DNA from: Paragorgia papillata
Lineage: Eukaryota; Cnidaria; Anthozoa; Scleralcyonacea; Coralliidae
DNA: 64,000 nucleotides
Direction: 5' to 3'
Assembly: GCA_035771165.1 (NCBI GenBank)
Contig: JAWNZC010000107.1
Location: 1-64,000, forward strand
The notes beneath the pieces are model-generated. The model was not told where the DNA came from. It was given only the letters and a program-made list of their open reading frames with translations, and searched no databases. Shown here one piece after another: positions 13,531 to 26,033 of the stretch. The position numbers and the translations under genes were made by a program. The first letter of the stretch is position 1, and the number at the start of each line of letters is the position of its first letter.

Positions 13531-15564
13531 ATATTGTTGTTCTAACTCAAAAAATATGTATAAATGGAAATCATACTTTTATCACGTTCTTTTAAACCCT
13601 TGGCCTCCTTTACATCCTGTTTTATCACTTTTATGAATGTGGTTTTTTCTATTATTGACCAATTTCCAAAGCAACGTTTTATTCCAAAATAATAAAGCAG
13701 TGGCTGAGGAAAAACTTGTGTCACGACCTAATAGCACCAGAAACTGATAGCAAAAACTAACAATAATTACAGACCTATTACAAAGGTGCCTATTAAACTG
13801 TTTGAATATGATTCCTCATGTTCCAAATATAATGTTGAACCTCAAAGAAAAACATCAGAACAGAAAAAAACGTAGGTAACAGCCTGAAAACTATAGGTAT
13901 AAGAGAGGAAAAAACTAACCAGGGAAGAACTATAATGCAAAGTTTCACTCGAACCATGGAAAAAACGCCTGAGAAAATGTATATTATTTGACAAGATTTT
14001 TGCTGTTTTAACTGAGTTTAATACTGAGAAGGTTTTGGATATATACCGACTCTAATCAGCTAAAGAAAGCTGGTAAGTTAAATACGAATCACTGCTTACA
14101 GATAAATTTTCTTTTGGCTCTTCTCAGATGCTGCAAACACTGCCATACGGGCTACGGCGTTTGCTTTCCATGGTTTTCTCGTTCGCTTCTTAGCAAAAAG
14201 CAATCAATTATCTTCAAAATGTGAAAAGCTGTTTGTGTTGATGTTCCTTTCAATTTACTGTTCTCTCTCGAGTCAAGATATATCAGTGCATAAGTCTTTT
14301 GCTGGCTTTGAACAGATACACGAAGAAACATCTTCTTTTTTTTTTTCCAGTCACATTTGGCGGCATCTTTTCCGATCTTTATAGCAATTTTTCATGCTTT
14401 TTTTCGATGGTTTCTAGTCGTGTTTGTTCATCCCACTGCAACATCTCTTCTTAGCTTTCCTTTTCCGGTCATTTGTAAACCAATTTTTCTGACAAAGATT
14501 TTGTTTCGCTTCAGCCGCGAAAGTTGGCGATTTGATGTATATATATATATATACATATAAACATCTCGCAGAATTTCTTTCCCCTTCGCGTGTAATTTCG
14601 CGTGTAAGTGGACTCCACGCACGTCGAGATTAGCACCCTCACCCGGGCTCGGGGATAAATATAAAACGTCTGTGATTATTACGAAGGGCAATACCATGTA
14701 ATTCGTGTAGCGTTGTGTTTATATGGTCAATATTTGGAACCATGTTGATAACAAATGTGTAATTATTATTACCTACTTAAATAAAAAAACGATTTTCTAA
14801 GAGAGATTCGAAAGAGGCAACTTCGCTTGAGGAAAGCTGATGGGGGCTGTCGAAACCACTAAACCTGACCAAGAAGAGTTTTCTCTACTTGTCCAGTATG
14901 GTTTGTCACTTGCAGTAACGCATTATTATTATTAAAATGTTCAATAAATAGGGTTGCCTTCAATACAGTCTGGAATTCTTAATCCTTACACTGGCTGGAA
15001 AGGTGTGCACAAATCTGTTGGATTTCTTCAGGGATTAACTGCATTTTAATAGATTCTTCAGGGGATCATATATGTTTTCATATATTTATAGAATTGTTTA
15101 GGGATACTAGTATAGTCCCAAACACATAATTATGCTCCCAAAAACATGTGTATAAACCCAATAGTCTAGCAGAGAAATTTTAGCGGGAAATTTTACAGTT
15201 TACCGCTCCATCGACTAAATTTGCTAAAACACAAAGCACACAAAAGTTAATTACGGTCATAATTTGATAGCAGATTACCTACTGGTATTGTTTAAATAAA
15301 TAGCCCAAGGCTATTCGCGTGGATTGTTATAAATATACTTAAAAGTGGCATACCAAAATATTCGACAACTTCGTTCAAATGTTTTCCTCCAACAAACGAA
15401 GAACATCCTGGTATGATGATTGCCTTGAGATTGACATTCTCAACGTAACGTGAACGATAAAGGTGTAAACGATTAAACGAATGTAAATATAAAGCGAGTT
15501 AATACGGTAGTCCTTCGCTCCTTCCACGAGGTAGAGAAATAATATTGAGATTGAAAGGACGCTT
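13531..15564. other. intergenic repeat relics, no gene seen
   Basis: AT-rich sequence with a short TA run at 14538-14553 and an ATTATTATTATT tail near 14924 preceded by GGTTTGTCACTTGCAGTAACG, which could be the end of a degraded retroelement. Several short open frames exist, none with recognisable domains. Confidence 0.4.
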
Positions 15565-15780
15565 ATACTGGCCTCAAATGCCACATTTCCGGCATTCATG
15601 TGACCGCTAATTGACCAATGGTGTACACGGAGCAAAAAAACATCACCATGGATACAGTGACCTCCAACGACGCCGGACGTCGTTAGAGGTCAATGTATCC
15701 ATGGTGATGTTTTTGCTCCGTGAACACCATTGGTCAATTATCGGTCACATGACAGCCGAAGGGGCATATGAGGCCAGTAT
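15565..15780. repeat. Long foldback element (216 bp)
   Basis: Outer arms ATACTGGCCTC and GAGGCCAGTAT and inner arms ATTGACCAATGGTGT and ACACCATTGGTCAAT form a near-continuous hairpin. The core arms continue through CATCACCATGGATAC around GACGCCGGACGTC. MITE-like; the target duplication was not resolved. Confidence 0.75.
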
Positions 15781-16084
15781 ATTAACAACTATTATTAATA
15801 AGCGTCTTTTCGTGCTTTCTGTGCCGGATCAAAAGCAGGAGAACCAGTAGGAGAGAAAGTAGAGAGAAAGGAGATTGTTTATTGATAAATTTATTACTGG
15901 TAGTTCAAACAAACTATGCTGAACATTCGCTGTCAAATATGTACGACATTTGACTCTATTTCTATTTTTGGAATGTTGCACCATCTCATTCTAATGCATC
16001 TAAATGATCAAGGATTGCATTTCGCCTGTGAAATACTTGGCTGTCGTAGAACTTTCACCAAGGTTTGTCATTCAATTCGTAATA

Positions 16085-16166
16085 TATATATATATATGTA
16101 TATATATATATGTATGTATATATAATTGGTGTTCTCACATACACATATATATATATATATATATAT
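16085..16166. repeat. (TA)n-rich microsatellites
   Basis: Two TA/TATG runs at about 16082-16122 and 16144-16166. Confidence 0.8.
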
Positions 16167-16232
16167 TCAAACAAACAAAGCGTTGTTCGCGAAATGTCGA
16201 AAAGTGCTCAATACCGTAAAGATAGCGCGAAT

Positions 16233-16354
16233 ATACTATAAGTGGGCTTACCTCAAATGTTGATGGTCGCTACTGTCAGTTTCACGCTGGGCGATCTTCA
16301 GGCGGCTCTGACAGTAGCGACCATCAACATTTGAAGTAAGCCCACTTATAGTAC
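16233..16354. repeat. Foldback element
   Basis: Arms ACTATAAGTGGGCTTAC and GTAAGCCCACTTATAGT, extended inward by ATGTTGATGGTCGCTACTGT and its complement, with a loop around ACGCTGGGCGATC. A compact MITE-like hairpin. Confidence 0.8.
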
Positions 16355-16681
16355 ATACATATATATATATATATAAAATAAGTTGCTTCTTACGCACGCT
16401 GTGATTGGTCAGTTACCGTGTTTATATCAGGCTATGCAAACACGGTTGTGATGTCACAGCACATTTCTTGCCTTATTTCGTAAAATAAATGTTTGCATCA
16501 GGCTATATAAACACAGGCGGCCTTTTTCTATTTCTTAAATATTTACATATTTATAATGTATAATTTGGTCTGAACTAGTTTTCTATTTCTTTTATGAAGA
16601 AATAAGACTAAGAAATGTGCCATGATGTCAGATTGATGTCCAATACCCTCAGTCAGTCTCGATTCGGGATTTAGATTGTCG
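16355..16681. other. intergenic, nothing recognised
   Basis: AT-rich stretch with a repeated AGGCTAT(G/A)(C/T)AAACAC motif near 16429 and 16501. No gene was seen. Confidence 0.4.
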
Positions 16682-16861
16682 TCAGATATAAACATACTTT
16701 TCTCAGCCGCTATTCTATACGATTTTTTTAAATTTACATATGTTGTACATAATTTCATGCTCTTTAATCTAGTATAAGTCCCCAGAGTGGCATAGACCCA
16801 TGAACGACGCAGGCAAGCTTTAAACAAATTGCGGCTTGGCGTCATTGATACGACTGACGGG
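16682..16861 (-). repeat. Single satellite A monomer, interrupted
   Basis: One reverse-orientation monomer, including the complement of the TCTATGCCACTCTGGGGACT marker at about 16778-16797. It is cut at 16861 by the terminus of a Polinton-like element. Confidence 0.9.
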
Positions 16862-18674
16862 AGTAGTGATACCCCCCCCCCCCCATCCAGACCCCAAAGG
16901 GATGCCGCCTCATTAAATATTCAACTTATTATTTATTCATTATCAGGCTCCTTTGGGACCTCCAAACCCTAACCTCATTATTTATGCAACGTCATTATTT
17001 CTCATGCTCCTTTGGGACCCTCTAAACCCTAATTTTTATCCAACCCCCAAACCCTAGCTGTTACTCAACCCCCGTGTAGTACGTCATAACCGATAGCTCT
17101 CCGACTAATTTCGGAAGTTACGTCAATATCAAAAGGCATGCCACTTTCTTCCTTATAAGTATTAGTAATTACCTTTTCATTTATACACTTTACCCCACTG
17201 TCAGTCAACACATGTGGGACATGTAAGCATACAGAGCATGCGTACAGGAAGCTTTAACGAAATAGACGTTCTTTACAAGGAACGAGAAAGAAATTGATAG
17301 AGACACTTTATATTTTTTATCTGAAACCTTGTCTGGAGGAATAGAGAGAGTTTTGAACAGCCTAAATGTCTGAATCGGCTGAGATAACGTATAGACTTGA
17401 ATTAATAGTATATCATAAATATTATATTTTTAGAACCTAAATATTCAAAGAGAGTAAGTCATCCTAGAATCATTACTAACTAAACTCTCGTTTATAAAGC
17501 AAGTCAAGATATCGTAACAAGAACTTAAGATGTAATTTAGATGAGGAATCACTTCGAGAAGTCATGAAAAGAACGACTTTAAGTGCCGAAATATAAACTA
17601 AAGGCAAAGCGATTTATTACTTTGAAAGCGTTGCTACGCTTTCTGTTACTAAGTGTGATATTTGCATATTTATCCTCAGTGCACGTGCAGGAGACAAAAG
17701 AGAAACTCATTAGGGGTCATTAAGGAGATTAAGCGCTTAGGCAAGTCTAGGCGAGAAGGTCATTAACAGTGTTACCATAGCAAAATAGCGTCGCGTCCTT
17801 CATTCGTCTCAGGCTCCTTTGGGACTGTTACTCAACCCCCCGTGTAATACGTCACAACCGATAGCTCTCCGACTAATTCCCGAAGATCTTCATTATCAAA
17901 AGATGCTCGACTTATATAAGTAATAGGAACCAAATTTCATTTATGTAGTTTACCTTACTGATCGACAGTCAGCAGTTGTGGGGCATGTTATAAAATTCAA
18001 ACAGAATAAGTCATCCTAGAATCATTGCTTACTAAACCCTTGTTTATAAGTGAAGAAATCGTGAGAAGATAGAATCAGGAATCACTTTAAGCCGTATATA
18101 AGAAGAACTTAAGATAGTGTGAGGAATCAATTCGAAAAGCCGTGAGCTAAGGGGTTTAAAGCGTATTAACACTGGTAAATAGCAACGTAAAGCTTGTATG
18201 TGAATATTATATTAGATATTTGGTTCGCTTTTGTTGTGTTTATACGTTTAAGAACTATGCAAAGTTCATCAAAGTTCGCTTTCGATGATAACTCTTAGCG
18301 AGTTGTTAGTCTAAATATATTTTATTGTGGGAGTTCAATGTCGGAAGGTATACCGTCGTAGAATTCGATGCCTGGTATTGTTTTGATCATCTCAAGGTAC
18401 ATGGGCTGCCATTGTCCATAGCACCAAATGATACGTTCGGGAGGAGGATTAATCGTAGTTTTGGCGTTTTCCAGAAGTGTTTTCACCCATACGGTTTTGC
18501 CGCTCTGAGTACACCCTGCAACAATGCATGTAAAAGGATGCTGCATGACTGTAGATCCATTGATAACGGGGAAACATACCCGGTATTACTTTCCTGATGG
18601 AAATTTTTAATATGACGTTGAAGATTGCCTCTTGTCGAAAACGTTTTCCCGCAAGTGCTACAGATGTACGACAT
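16862..18674 (+). mobile_element. Polinton/Maverick fragment: left terminus to ATPase gene
   Basis: The element begins AGTAGTGATACC followed by a 13-C run and shares AAAGGGATGCCGCCTCATTAA with the terminus of the palindromic element (about 25889). From about 17300 to 17560 and again at 18195-18250 its non-coding sequence aligns with the palindrome arm at about 26920-27360, for example TTAGATATTTGGTTCGCTTT. The block 17060-17500 is partly duplicated at 17820-18120. It ends in the first exon-like part of a packaging ATPase gene on the minus strand, where the LINE begins. The right half of the element is missing. Confidence 0.75.
18322..18674 (-). pseudogene. Polinton packaging ATPase N-terminus with C2H2 zinc finger
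   Basis: Minus-strand start at 18674 codes one C2H2 finger (CSTCGKTFSTRGNLQRHIKN), as placed ahead of the FtsK/HerA-type DNA-packaging ATPase in many invertebrate Polintons. A one-base frame change near 18560 separates it from the ATPase frame (18546-18322), which has the Walker A motif GCTQSGKT and the family-typical PPERIIWCYGQWQPMYLEM. The frame ends at 18322 before Walker B. The enzyme would pump element DNA into capsids. Truncated and frameshifted, so not functional. Confidence 0.8.
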
Positions 18675-21369
18675 GTTGACTCTTTGACGATTAGTCTTAG
18701 AGTTACCACAGTCAGATCTGGCGTGGAGGAGTCCTTTGAATACTCTGAACTATTGGTACAGTTATCAACCTCTTGTAAGCTTAGAACTATCATTGTTTAT
18801 AGAACACCACCTTCGGAAGACAGGGTTCCCATAAGCACCTTCTTGAGGGAGTTCTCTAATATCTTGGAATCTGTTATTTTATCGAAGGAACTGTTACTCG
18901 TCCTTGGGGATTTCAATATTCACGTCGATGTCTCTACTGATGCTTACGCTGTGAAGTTCCGTGATCTATTGGTGTCGCTCGGACTTGAACAGCATGCTAC
19001 TAAACCGACTCATATCCATGGCCACACCCTGGATCTTGTTATTACTCGTAAAATGGAGAAACTCATGGGGTCGTCCCCAAGTAGCTGCCGTTACTTTTCT
19101 GATCACGCGGCTGTTCATTGCAGTATTTGCATAAACAAGCCTGCGCCCCAAGCTAAGAGGGTCACTTACAGGAAGACTAAGGCTGTCGATCTCGATTGCC
19201 TCAGGCAGGACTTGGTGAGGTCAGACCTGTGCATGCGAGGTCACGCCGAGCGCTTAACCTATTGTGAAGATCTTGATAAGCTCTTGAATAATTACAACAC
19301 CGCTCTTAGCAGCATAATTGATCGTCATTGTACCACTTAAAACGAAAGTGGTGAGGTCTAGGCCCGAGGTCCCCTGGTACAATCAAGATATTGCCGAGGC
19401 AAAGAGGAAGCGGCGTAAGGCTGAGCGAACCTGGAGGAGGACAAAGTCAGCTGAAGACCTGTTGGTGTTCAAGCGGTTAAGGAATCACGTCACCTACATC
19501 AGTAACAAGGCGCGCAAGGAGTTTTATGTGAATTTCATAGATGAGCAGGGTGGTGATCGGCGTAAACTGTTCAAGGCAACCAAGGCACTTCTCCTGCCAA
19601 AGGATGACATATGTTTTCCCGACTATCATAATAATGTGGCTCTTGCAAATGATATTGGTCGTTATTTTCACCGTAAGATCACTAATATACGCAATGAGCT
19701 TGATGTTGCTGATGTTACTCATGACGAGCTTGCTAGAGTGATTGACGATCCTGAGTTTAATCCTGACTACGAGACACTGCGTGGCTTTAAGGAACTCACC
19801 CGAGAGGATGTGCGCCAGCTTATTGAGGCTTCAGCCAAGAAAAGCTGTATGCTGGATCCTATGCCCACTTCTTTGGTAACGAGTTGCCTCGAAGAACTCC
19901 TTCCAGTCATTACCTCCATGATCAATTCTTCTTTGTCCCTTGGAAATTTTCCAGCCGAGTGGAAAGCTGCTCTGGTCGATCCACGACTCAAGAAAACTGG
20001 TCAGAGTGCTTCTCTCCCGAATTTGAGACCAGTGAGTAACTTACAGTTCGTATCTAAACTGACGGAGACGGCGGTTTGCAGCCAGACTCAGGATCATCTG
20101 TGGTGGTCGGGCCTATACCCTGTGCTTCAGTCAGCCTATCGGGCAGGCCACAGGACGGAAACGGCCCTCCTCAAAGTCCATAATGACATTTTGACTAATA
20201 TGGACCATCAGAGGGTTACTCTACTAGTATTGTTGGACTTGAGCTCAGCGTTCGATACTGTAGATCATCAAGTGCTTCTCCGTCGTCTTGACGTCACTTT
20301 CGGAATAACAGGCATTGCTCTTCGTTGGTTTAGTTCTTATTTAACTGGCAGATCACAGCAAGTGCTAATAAATGGGAGTTATTCGAAGGTTTTCCCCGTG
20401 CTTCATGGTGTCCCTCAAGGTTCCTGTTTAGGGCCACTGCTGTTCACAATATATGCTAGCAAGCTGTTTGAAGTCGTAAAGGACCATCTTCCAGATGTCC
20501 ATGCTTATGCTGATGACACTCAATTATACATCTCTTCCAAGCCTGATTCTGCTGCGAGTGAGTTAGAAGCGGTAACTGCATTGCAGAACTGCATTGCGGA
20601 TATCAAGACTTGGATGACTGTGGACAAACTTAAGTTGAACGATGGTAAAACGGAATTTCTTGTAATCGGAACTCGTGTGCAGCTGGATAAGATAAACATC
20701 ACTGAGCTGAGGATTGGTCAGGTGAAGGTGTCATCGGTATCTAACGTTCGAAATCTCGGGGCGTGGTTTGATAATAATCTAAGCATGAAAACGGCAATCA
20801 ATAAGACCTGTCAATCTGTGATTTATCATTTACACAACATTAGGCGCATTAAGAGATTTTTATGCTTTGAAGATAGAAAAATGATTGTTCAGGCAGTGGT
20901 TATGTCAATAATAGATTACTGTAACAGCTTATTGTTTGGTGTTTCGGCTACGCATCTCAACAAGCTTCAGAGAGTGCAGAATGCAGCAGTCCGCCTGGTG
21001 TGCTCAGTTCCAAAGCACGATCATATCACACCTTCTTTAATTAGATTGCACTGGCTACCAGTTAAATTTAGAGTTAATTTTAAAATTGCAATGCTCGCTT
21101 TTAAATGTATACATGGAGACGCCCCTGAATATCTAAGTAATTTAGTAAATATCAGGAAGATACATCGTTATAGCTTGAGATCAAATACTGGAATATTATT
21201 ACAGGACAACACTGCAAGGTCGAAAAAGACACTAGGAGATAGAGCATTTTCTAATGCCTCAGCAAAAGTATGGAATAGATTTCCTGTTTCAATAAGAAAT
21301 CAGGAGAATTTTAGTATTTTTAAGTCATTGCTCAAGACTCACTATTTTAGAGAAGCTTTTAATGTATAA
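18672..21369 (+). pseudogene. LINE ORF2: endonuclease C-terminus and reverse transcriptase
   Basis: The endonuclease/exonuclease/phosphatase part (about 18690-19130) shows LVLGDFNIHVD and the SDH motif (YFSDHAAVHC). One frameshift lies near 19334, between the frame ending at 19340 and the frame running 19318-21369. The second frame carries RT motifs in order: LRPVSNLQFVSKLTE (about 20020), LLVLLDLSSAFDTVDH (about 20225), GVPQGSCLGPLLF (about 20405) and the catalytic YADDTQLY (about 20508). The C-terminal thumb reads NAAVRLVCSVPKHDHITP and LHWLPVKFRVNFK. Apart from the missing N-terminus and one frameshift it is well preserved, so this insertion is fairly young. Confidence 0.9.
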
Positions 21370-21533
21370 TTTTAGAACTGATCCGTTATATCAGTTATAA
21401 ATAGCTTTCATTGTTTATTTATTTTTATTACTTTATATTAGATATAGCAGTATGTAAAGCGCATTTGATCATAACACTGTATGTTAATTTGCGCTATATA
21501 AGTATTAAATATTATTATTATTATTATTATACC
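18675..21533 (+). mobile_element. L2/CR1-type non-LTR retrotransposon, 5'-truncated
   Basis: The sequence runs from the C-terminal half of the endonuclease through reverse transcriptase to a 3' end reading GCGCTATATAAGTATTAAAT followed by (ATT)n at about 21509-21530. That tail is typical of L2-like elements in marine invertebrates. The 5' half of ORF2 and all of ORF1 are absent, as expected from incomplete reverse transcription. It separates the Polinton ATPase fragment from the Gypsy fragment. Confidence 0.85.
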
Positions 21534-24145
21534 AAGAACTGATGATATTTTAGACTCCCTTAACGGTGCTAAATTATTCACTACTCTAGATTTACGTAGC
21601 GGATACTGGCAGGTTCCCGTTGACCCGGTCGACAAATATAAAACTGCGTTCGCTACACAGGCTGGCCTGTTTCAATTTCGGTGTATGCCATTTGGGTTGT
21701 GCTCAGCGCCATCCACATTCCAGAGAATGATAGAAATTGTGCTTTCCGGTTTAAACCTAATTACTTGTTTGTGCTACCTAGACGATGTCATTATACATTC
21801 CAAAAATTTAGATCAGCATTGGAAACGAATAACAGAGGTTTTTATCACGGTTTCGTCAGCACAATTTGCGCGTTAAGTTCTCAAAATGCACTTTTGGAGC
21901 AAAAAAAGTGACATATTTAGGTCATCGAATTTCATCCGAAGGAATTTCTTCCGATCCGGCTAAAGTAAAGGTAGTACAAACTCTTCAAGCTCCAAAGACG
22001 GTCACAGAAGTCAGGAGTTTCATCGGCTTGGCGGGGTATGATAGACGTTTTGTACCAGATTTTGCTACCATAGCGGCACCACTGACGAATTTAACGAAAA
22101 ACGAACAACCATTTAATTGGACGGGTGAATGCGAAAGCGCGTTTCAAACTTTAAAAAACTTAATTAGTTCAGCACCGATTCTTAAGTACCCTAGTTTCTT
22201 TCGAGGGTTTATTTTACAAACTGACGCGTCGGACGTAGGGCTTGGGGCCGTTCTTTCGCAACTAGATGACAATGGTCACGAAAGACCAGTAGCGTTTGCC
22301 AGTCAGTCACTTAACGCAAGAAAACGTAATTACTCCACGACCGAGAAAGAAGCTTATGCGATTGTGTACGGCACTAAACATTTCAGGGTGTATTTACTGG
22401 GTAGAAAATTTAAGGTAGTAACCGATCACAAAGCACTGACATGGCTCCATAGTATGGAGCCCAAAGGACGAATTGCACGATGGCTAATGGAACTTCAAGA
22501 GTTTCAGTTCACAACACAACATCGGCCGGGCAAACAGAACGCCAATGCAGACGCTTTATCTAGGTTAGAAGTTGATAATAACGCCCAGTCAGCTAAACTA
22601 TTAGACATGCACAGCACCGGTGAACGTTCGCGAGACCAGGGTGACGTCCGATCGTGCGCAGTAACGGTTAACCCCGGCATCAACTTGAAGGAATTACAAC
22701 GCAACGATTGCGCGATTGCTAAGCTTATTGAGTGTAAAAATGAAGGTCGCGGCAAACCGGCATTTAGAGATTGGGCCGGAAAGCCAGAACTACAAAGGTT
22801 TTGGAACGAGTATGACAGGTTGGTCGTACGAAATCATCTGCTATTTCGCATCATAAAGAATAATAACCCAACACCCGCTTATGCATTAGTAATCCCCCAG
22901 CCTCTTATTAAGACGGTCCTAACCGAGGCTCACGATAGTCCATTTGCAGGGCACTTAGGAGTAACGAAAACATTAGAAAGGGTACGGGAACGCTTTTATT
23001 GGCCAGGTATGCGCAAATCCGTAGAAGCACACGTAAGAACATGCACCGTTTGCGCACAGAGTAAGGATCCCAGGGTAACCAATAAAGCCCCCTATATGGA
23101 ATTGAGGTAGGTGAACCTTTTTCGTTTTGGGCAATGGACTATATGGGGCCACTTCCCGAAACAACACGAGGTAATCGTCATCGTTTGGTAATGATGGACC
23201 ACTTTACCAAATGGTGTGAAGCAGTGCCAACTAAAGATCAAAAGGCCAGTACAGTTGCACCTATATTAGTGAGCAAGATCTTCTCTAGATTTGGCCCACC
23301 TACTGTCCTCCATTCGGATCAGGGTGCGAATTTTGAAAGTAACCTCGTGCATAATCTTTGCGACGCAATGGGAATTACAAAGACGAGAATGACGGCGTAT
23401 CACCCTAGTGGCGATGGGCTTGTAGGACGCCAGAATCGGACGTTGCAAGGCATGCTAGCAACCTTTGTTTCGGAACACTCAGATGACTGGGATTTGTGGG
23501 TTGATCCAGTCATTTACGCATATAACTCCAGTCGTCAGGAGTCGACCAGTTTATCACCATACGAAGTTACATTTGGTCGGTTACCCCGGATGCCCCTAGA
23601 ATTGGAATTAGGATTACCGTTATCTGACCCTAGTGCTGTTAGCGACTACATTCGTTCACTCAGGGGTACTTAGGGATGTTAGACAATTAGCACGCAACAA
23701 TTTAAGTAAGGCCAGGACTCACCAAGCAGAGAGTGGGAACGTAGGCAGGGTTTGGACCCCTTATGGAGTAGGACAGTTAGTGTGGTTGCGTCGACCCAAT
23801 AAGTGGAAGTTCCGTAGTAAGTGGATTGGACCAAACACGATTCTATCGCGTATGGGTGTCATTAAAATGCAGTCAGATAGGACCTTGATAGCACATCACG
23901 ACCAACTTAAACCTTACCATGCGCCTACTGGACTGCCTAATGTCGTTTGTCCTTCTCGAGAGCATGGTGACTTTACTTTTGTTGAACACGACCCATCACT
24001 TCCAGACCCACACCCCCAGGGTGTACTTGCGCCTCCCCCACGGGACCGACCAGCCAGGTTGCGCCAGAACGTCCAAGCACCACATTGGCATCAAGATTAT
24101 TTAGTTTACTTAATTGATAAAAAAACCGAATGTAAAGGTAAGTAA
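21534..24145 (+). pseudogene. Gypsy Pol: RT, RNase H, integrase, frameshifted
   Basis: RT starts mid-domain with LFTTLDLRSGYWQVPV and shows the catalytic YLDD (about 21777). A frame break at about 21850-21870 leads into the frame 21866-23110, with the RT/RNase H connection, RNase H (QTDASDVGLGAVLSQ, about 22215) and the H2C2 zinc finger of integrase (GHLGVTK to CTVCAQSKD, about 22950-23060). After a stop at 23110 the integrase core continues at 23134-23673 with D1 (AMDYMGPLP) and D2 (LHSDQGANFES). The position of the catalytic glutamate in GLVERxNRTL is glycine here (GLVGRQNRTL, about 23418). The tail frame 23633-24145 has the GPY-like C-terminal region. Dead through three frame breaks and a lost catalytic residue. 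Confidence 0.9.
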
Positions 24146-24243
24146 GTTGGCTAGGCAAACCAGTACCGAACTGTTTTTATTCAAGTAGCACATAGTTGTT
24201 TTTGTTTTGTTTTCGGGGACGAAAACCTTAAGGAGGGGGATAG

Positions 24244-24461
24244 TGTAGCGTATTGACAATTGTAATATAATTAGTTTGTTAGATAATGGATTTATCATGA
24301 AATGTTAAAAGACATGAACATCCTTTTACGTAATGGTGGTTGTCCCACTCTTCCTGTGTAAACATATATTAAACAGCGAATGTTAAGAATAAAGATCAGA
24401 TTGAAATTGAGTTTTGTGTTAGTTTTGTCCAAGTGAAGTTTGAGGTACTCGACACGCTACA
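24244..24461 (+). repeat. Gypsy 3' LTR (218 bp)
   Basis: Starts TGTAGCG and ends CGCTACA, preceded by the purine-rich tract AAGGAGGGGGATAG that would prime plus-strand synthesis. AATAAAG at about 24390 may be its polyadenylation signal. The 5' LTR is not in the window. Confidence 0.85.
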
Positions 24462-25857
24462 TAAACACAATTTTCTCAGCCGCTATTCTATACGATTTTT
24501 TAAAATTTATATATGTTATACAGAATTTCATGCACTTTAATCTAGTATAAGTCCCCAGAGTGGCATAGACCCATGAACGACGCAGGCAAGCTTTAAAGAA
24601 ATTGCGGCGCAGCGTCATGAATGCGACTGACGGGGGTTGCGTTGCATATTTTAGATTTCCTCAGAAAAAGTACAATTTTCTCAGGCGCTATTCTATACGA
24701 TTTTTTTAATTTTACATATGTTATACAGAATTTCATGCTCTTTAAATCTAGTATAAGTCCCAAGAGTGGCATAGACCCATGAACGACGCACTTTAATCTA
24801 GTATAAGTCCCCAGAGTGGCATGGACCCATGAACGACGCCGGGAAGCTTTAAACAAATTGCGGCGCGGCGTTATTAATACGACTGACGGGGGTTAGGTTG
24901 TATATTTCATATTTCATCAGATATAAACACAATTTTCTCAGCCGCTATTCTATACGATTTTTTAAAATTTATATATTTTATACAGAATTTCATGAACTTT
25001 AATCTAGTATAAGTCCCCAGAGTGGCATAGACCCATGAACGACGCAGGCAAGCTTTAAACAAATTTCGGCGCGGCGTCATTAATACGACTGACGGCGCTT
25101 GCGTTGCATATTTCAGATTACATCAGATATAAACACACTTTTCTCAGGCGCTATTCTATACGATTTTTTAAAATTTATATATGTTACACAGAATTTCACG
25201 CACTTTAATCTAGTATAAGTCCCCTGAGTAGCATAGGCCCATGAACGACGCAGGCAAGCTTTAAACAAATTGCGGCGCGGCGTCATTAATACGACTGACG
25301 GCGCTTGCGTTGCATATTTCAGATTACATCAGATATAAACACACTTTTCTCAGGCGCTATTCTATACGATTTTTTAAAATTTATATATGTTACACAGAAT
25401 TTCACGCACTTTAATCTAGTATAAGTCCCCTGAGTAGCATAGACCCATGAACGACGCAGGCAAGCTTTAAACAAATTGAGGCGCGGCGTTATTGATACGA
25501 CTGAGGGTGGTTATGTTGCATATTTCATATTACATCAGATATAAACACACTTTTCTCAGGTGCTATTCTATACGATTTTTTTAAATTTACATGTGTTATA
25601 CATAATTTGATGCTCTTTAATGTAGTATAAGTCCCCAGAGTGGCATAGACCCATGAACGACGCACACAAGCTTTAAACAAATTGCGTCGCGGCGTTATTG
25701 ATACGACTGACAGTGGTTATGTTGCATATTTCATATTACATCAGATATAAACACACTTTTCTCAGGCGCTATTCTATACGATTTTTTTAAATTTACATGT
25801 GTTACACATAATTTGATGCTCTTTAATCTAGTGTAAGTCCCCAGAGTGGCATAGACC
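24462..25857 (-). repeat. Satellite A array, reverse orientation, about seven monomers
   Basis: The complement of the marker (AGTCCCCAGAGTGGCATAGA) recurs about every 205 bp, with one shortened unit near 24780-24840 where two copies lie about 70 bp apart. The array is interrupted after GGCATAGACC at 25857 by the palindromic element and continues at 34012. The two arrays were one before that insertion. Confidence 0.95.
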
Positions 25858-26001
25858 AGTAGATAACCCCCCCCCCCCATATAGCGTATCAAAGGGATGC
25901 CGCCTCATTAATATTCAGCGTGACTCACGCACAGTGACTCACGCATGACTCACGCCTGTGACATGATTGGGCAAGATTGGAATAATTATAGTATACATGA
26001 G

Positions 26002-26009
26002 ACTATATA
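26002..26009 (+). promoter_or_regulatory. TATA box of the left-arm 181-aa gene
   Basis: CTATATAAG lies about 30-50 bp before the candidate start codons of the 181-aa gene, suiting RNA polymerase II initiation near 26032. The mirrored box is at about 33860-33867 on the minus strand. Confidence 0.55.
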
Positions 26010-26033
26010 AGCTCGGAGCTTAAATATATATAT

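Larger units (their letters stand above)
21534..24461 (+). mobile_element. Ty3/Gypsy LTR retrotransposon, 5'-truncated
   Basis: Contains part of RT, RNase H, integrase and a 3' LTR. Gag, protease and the 5' LTR are missing. The left edge meets the LINE tail and the right edge meets satellite A. Confidence 0.9.
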
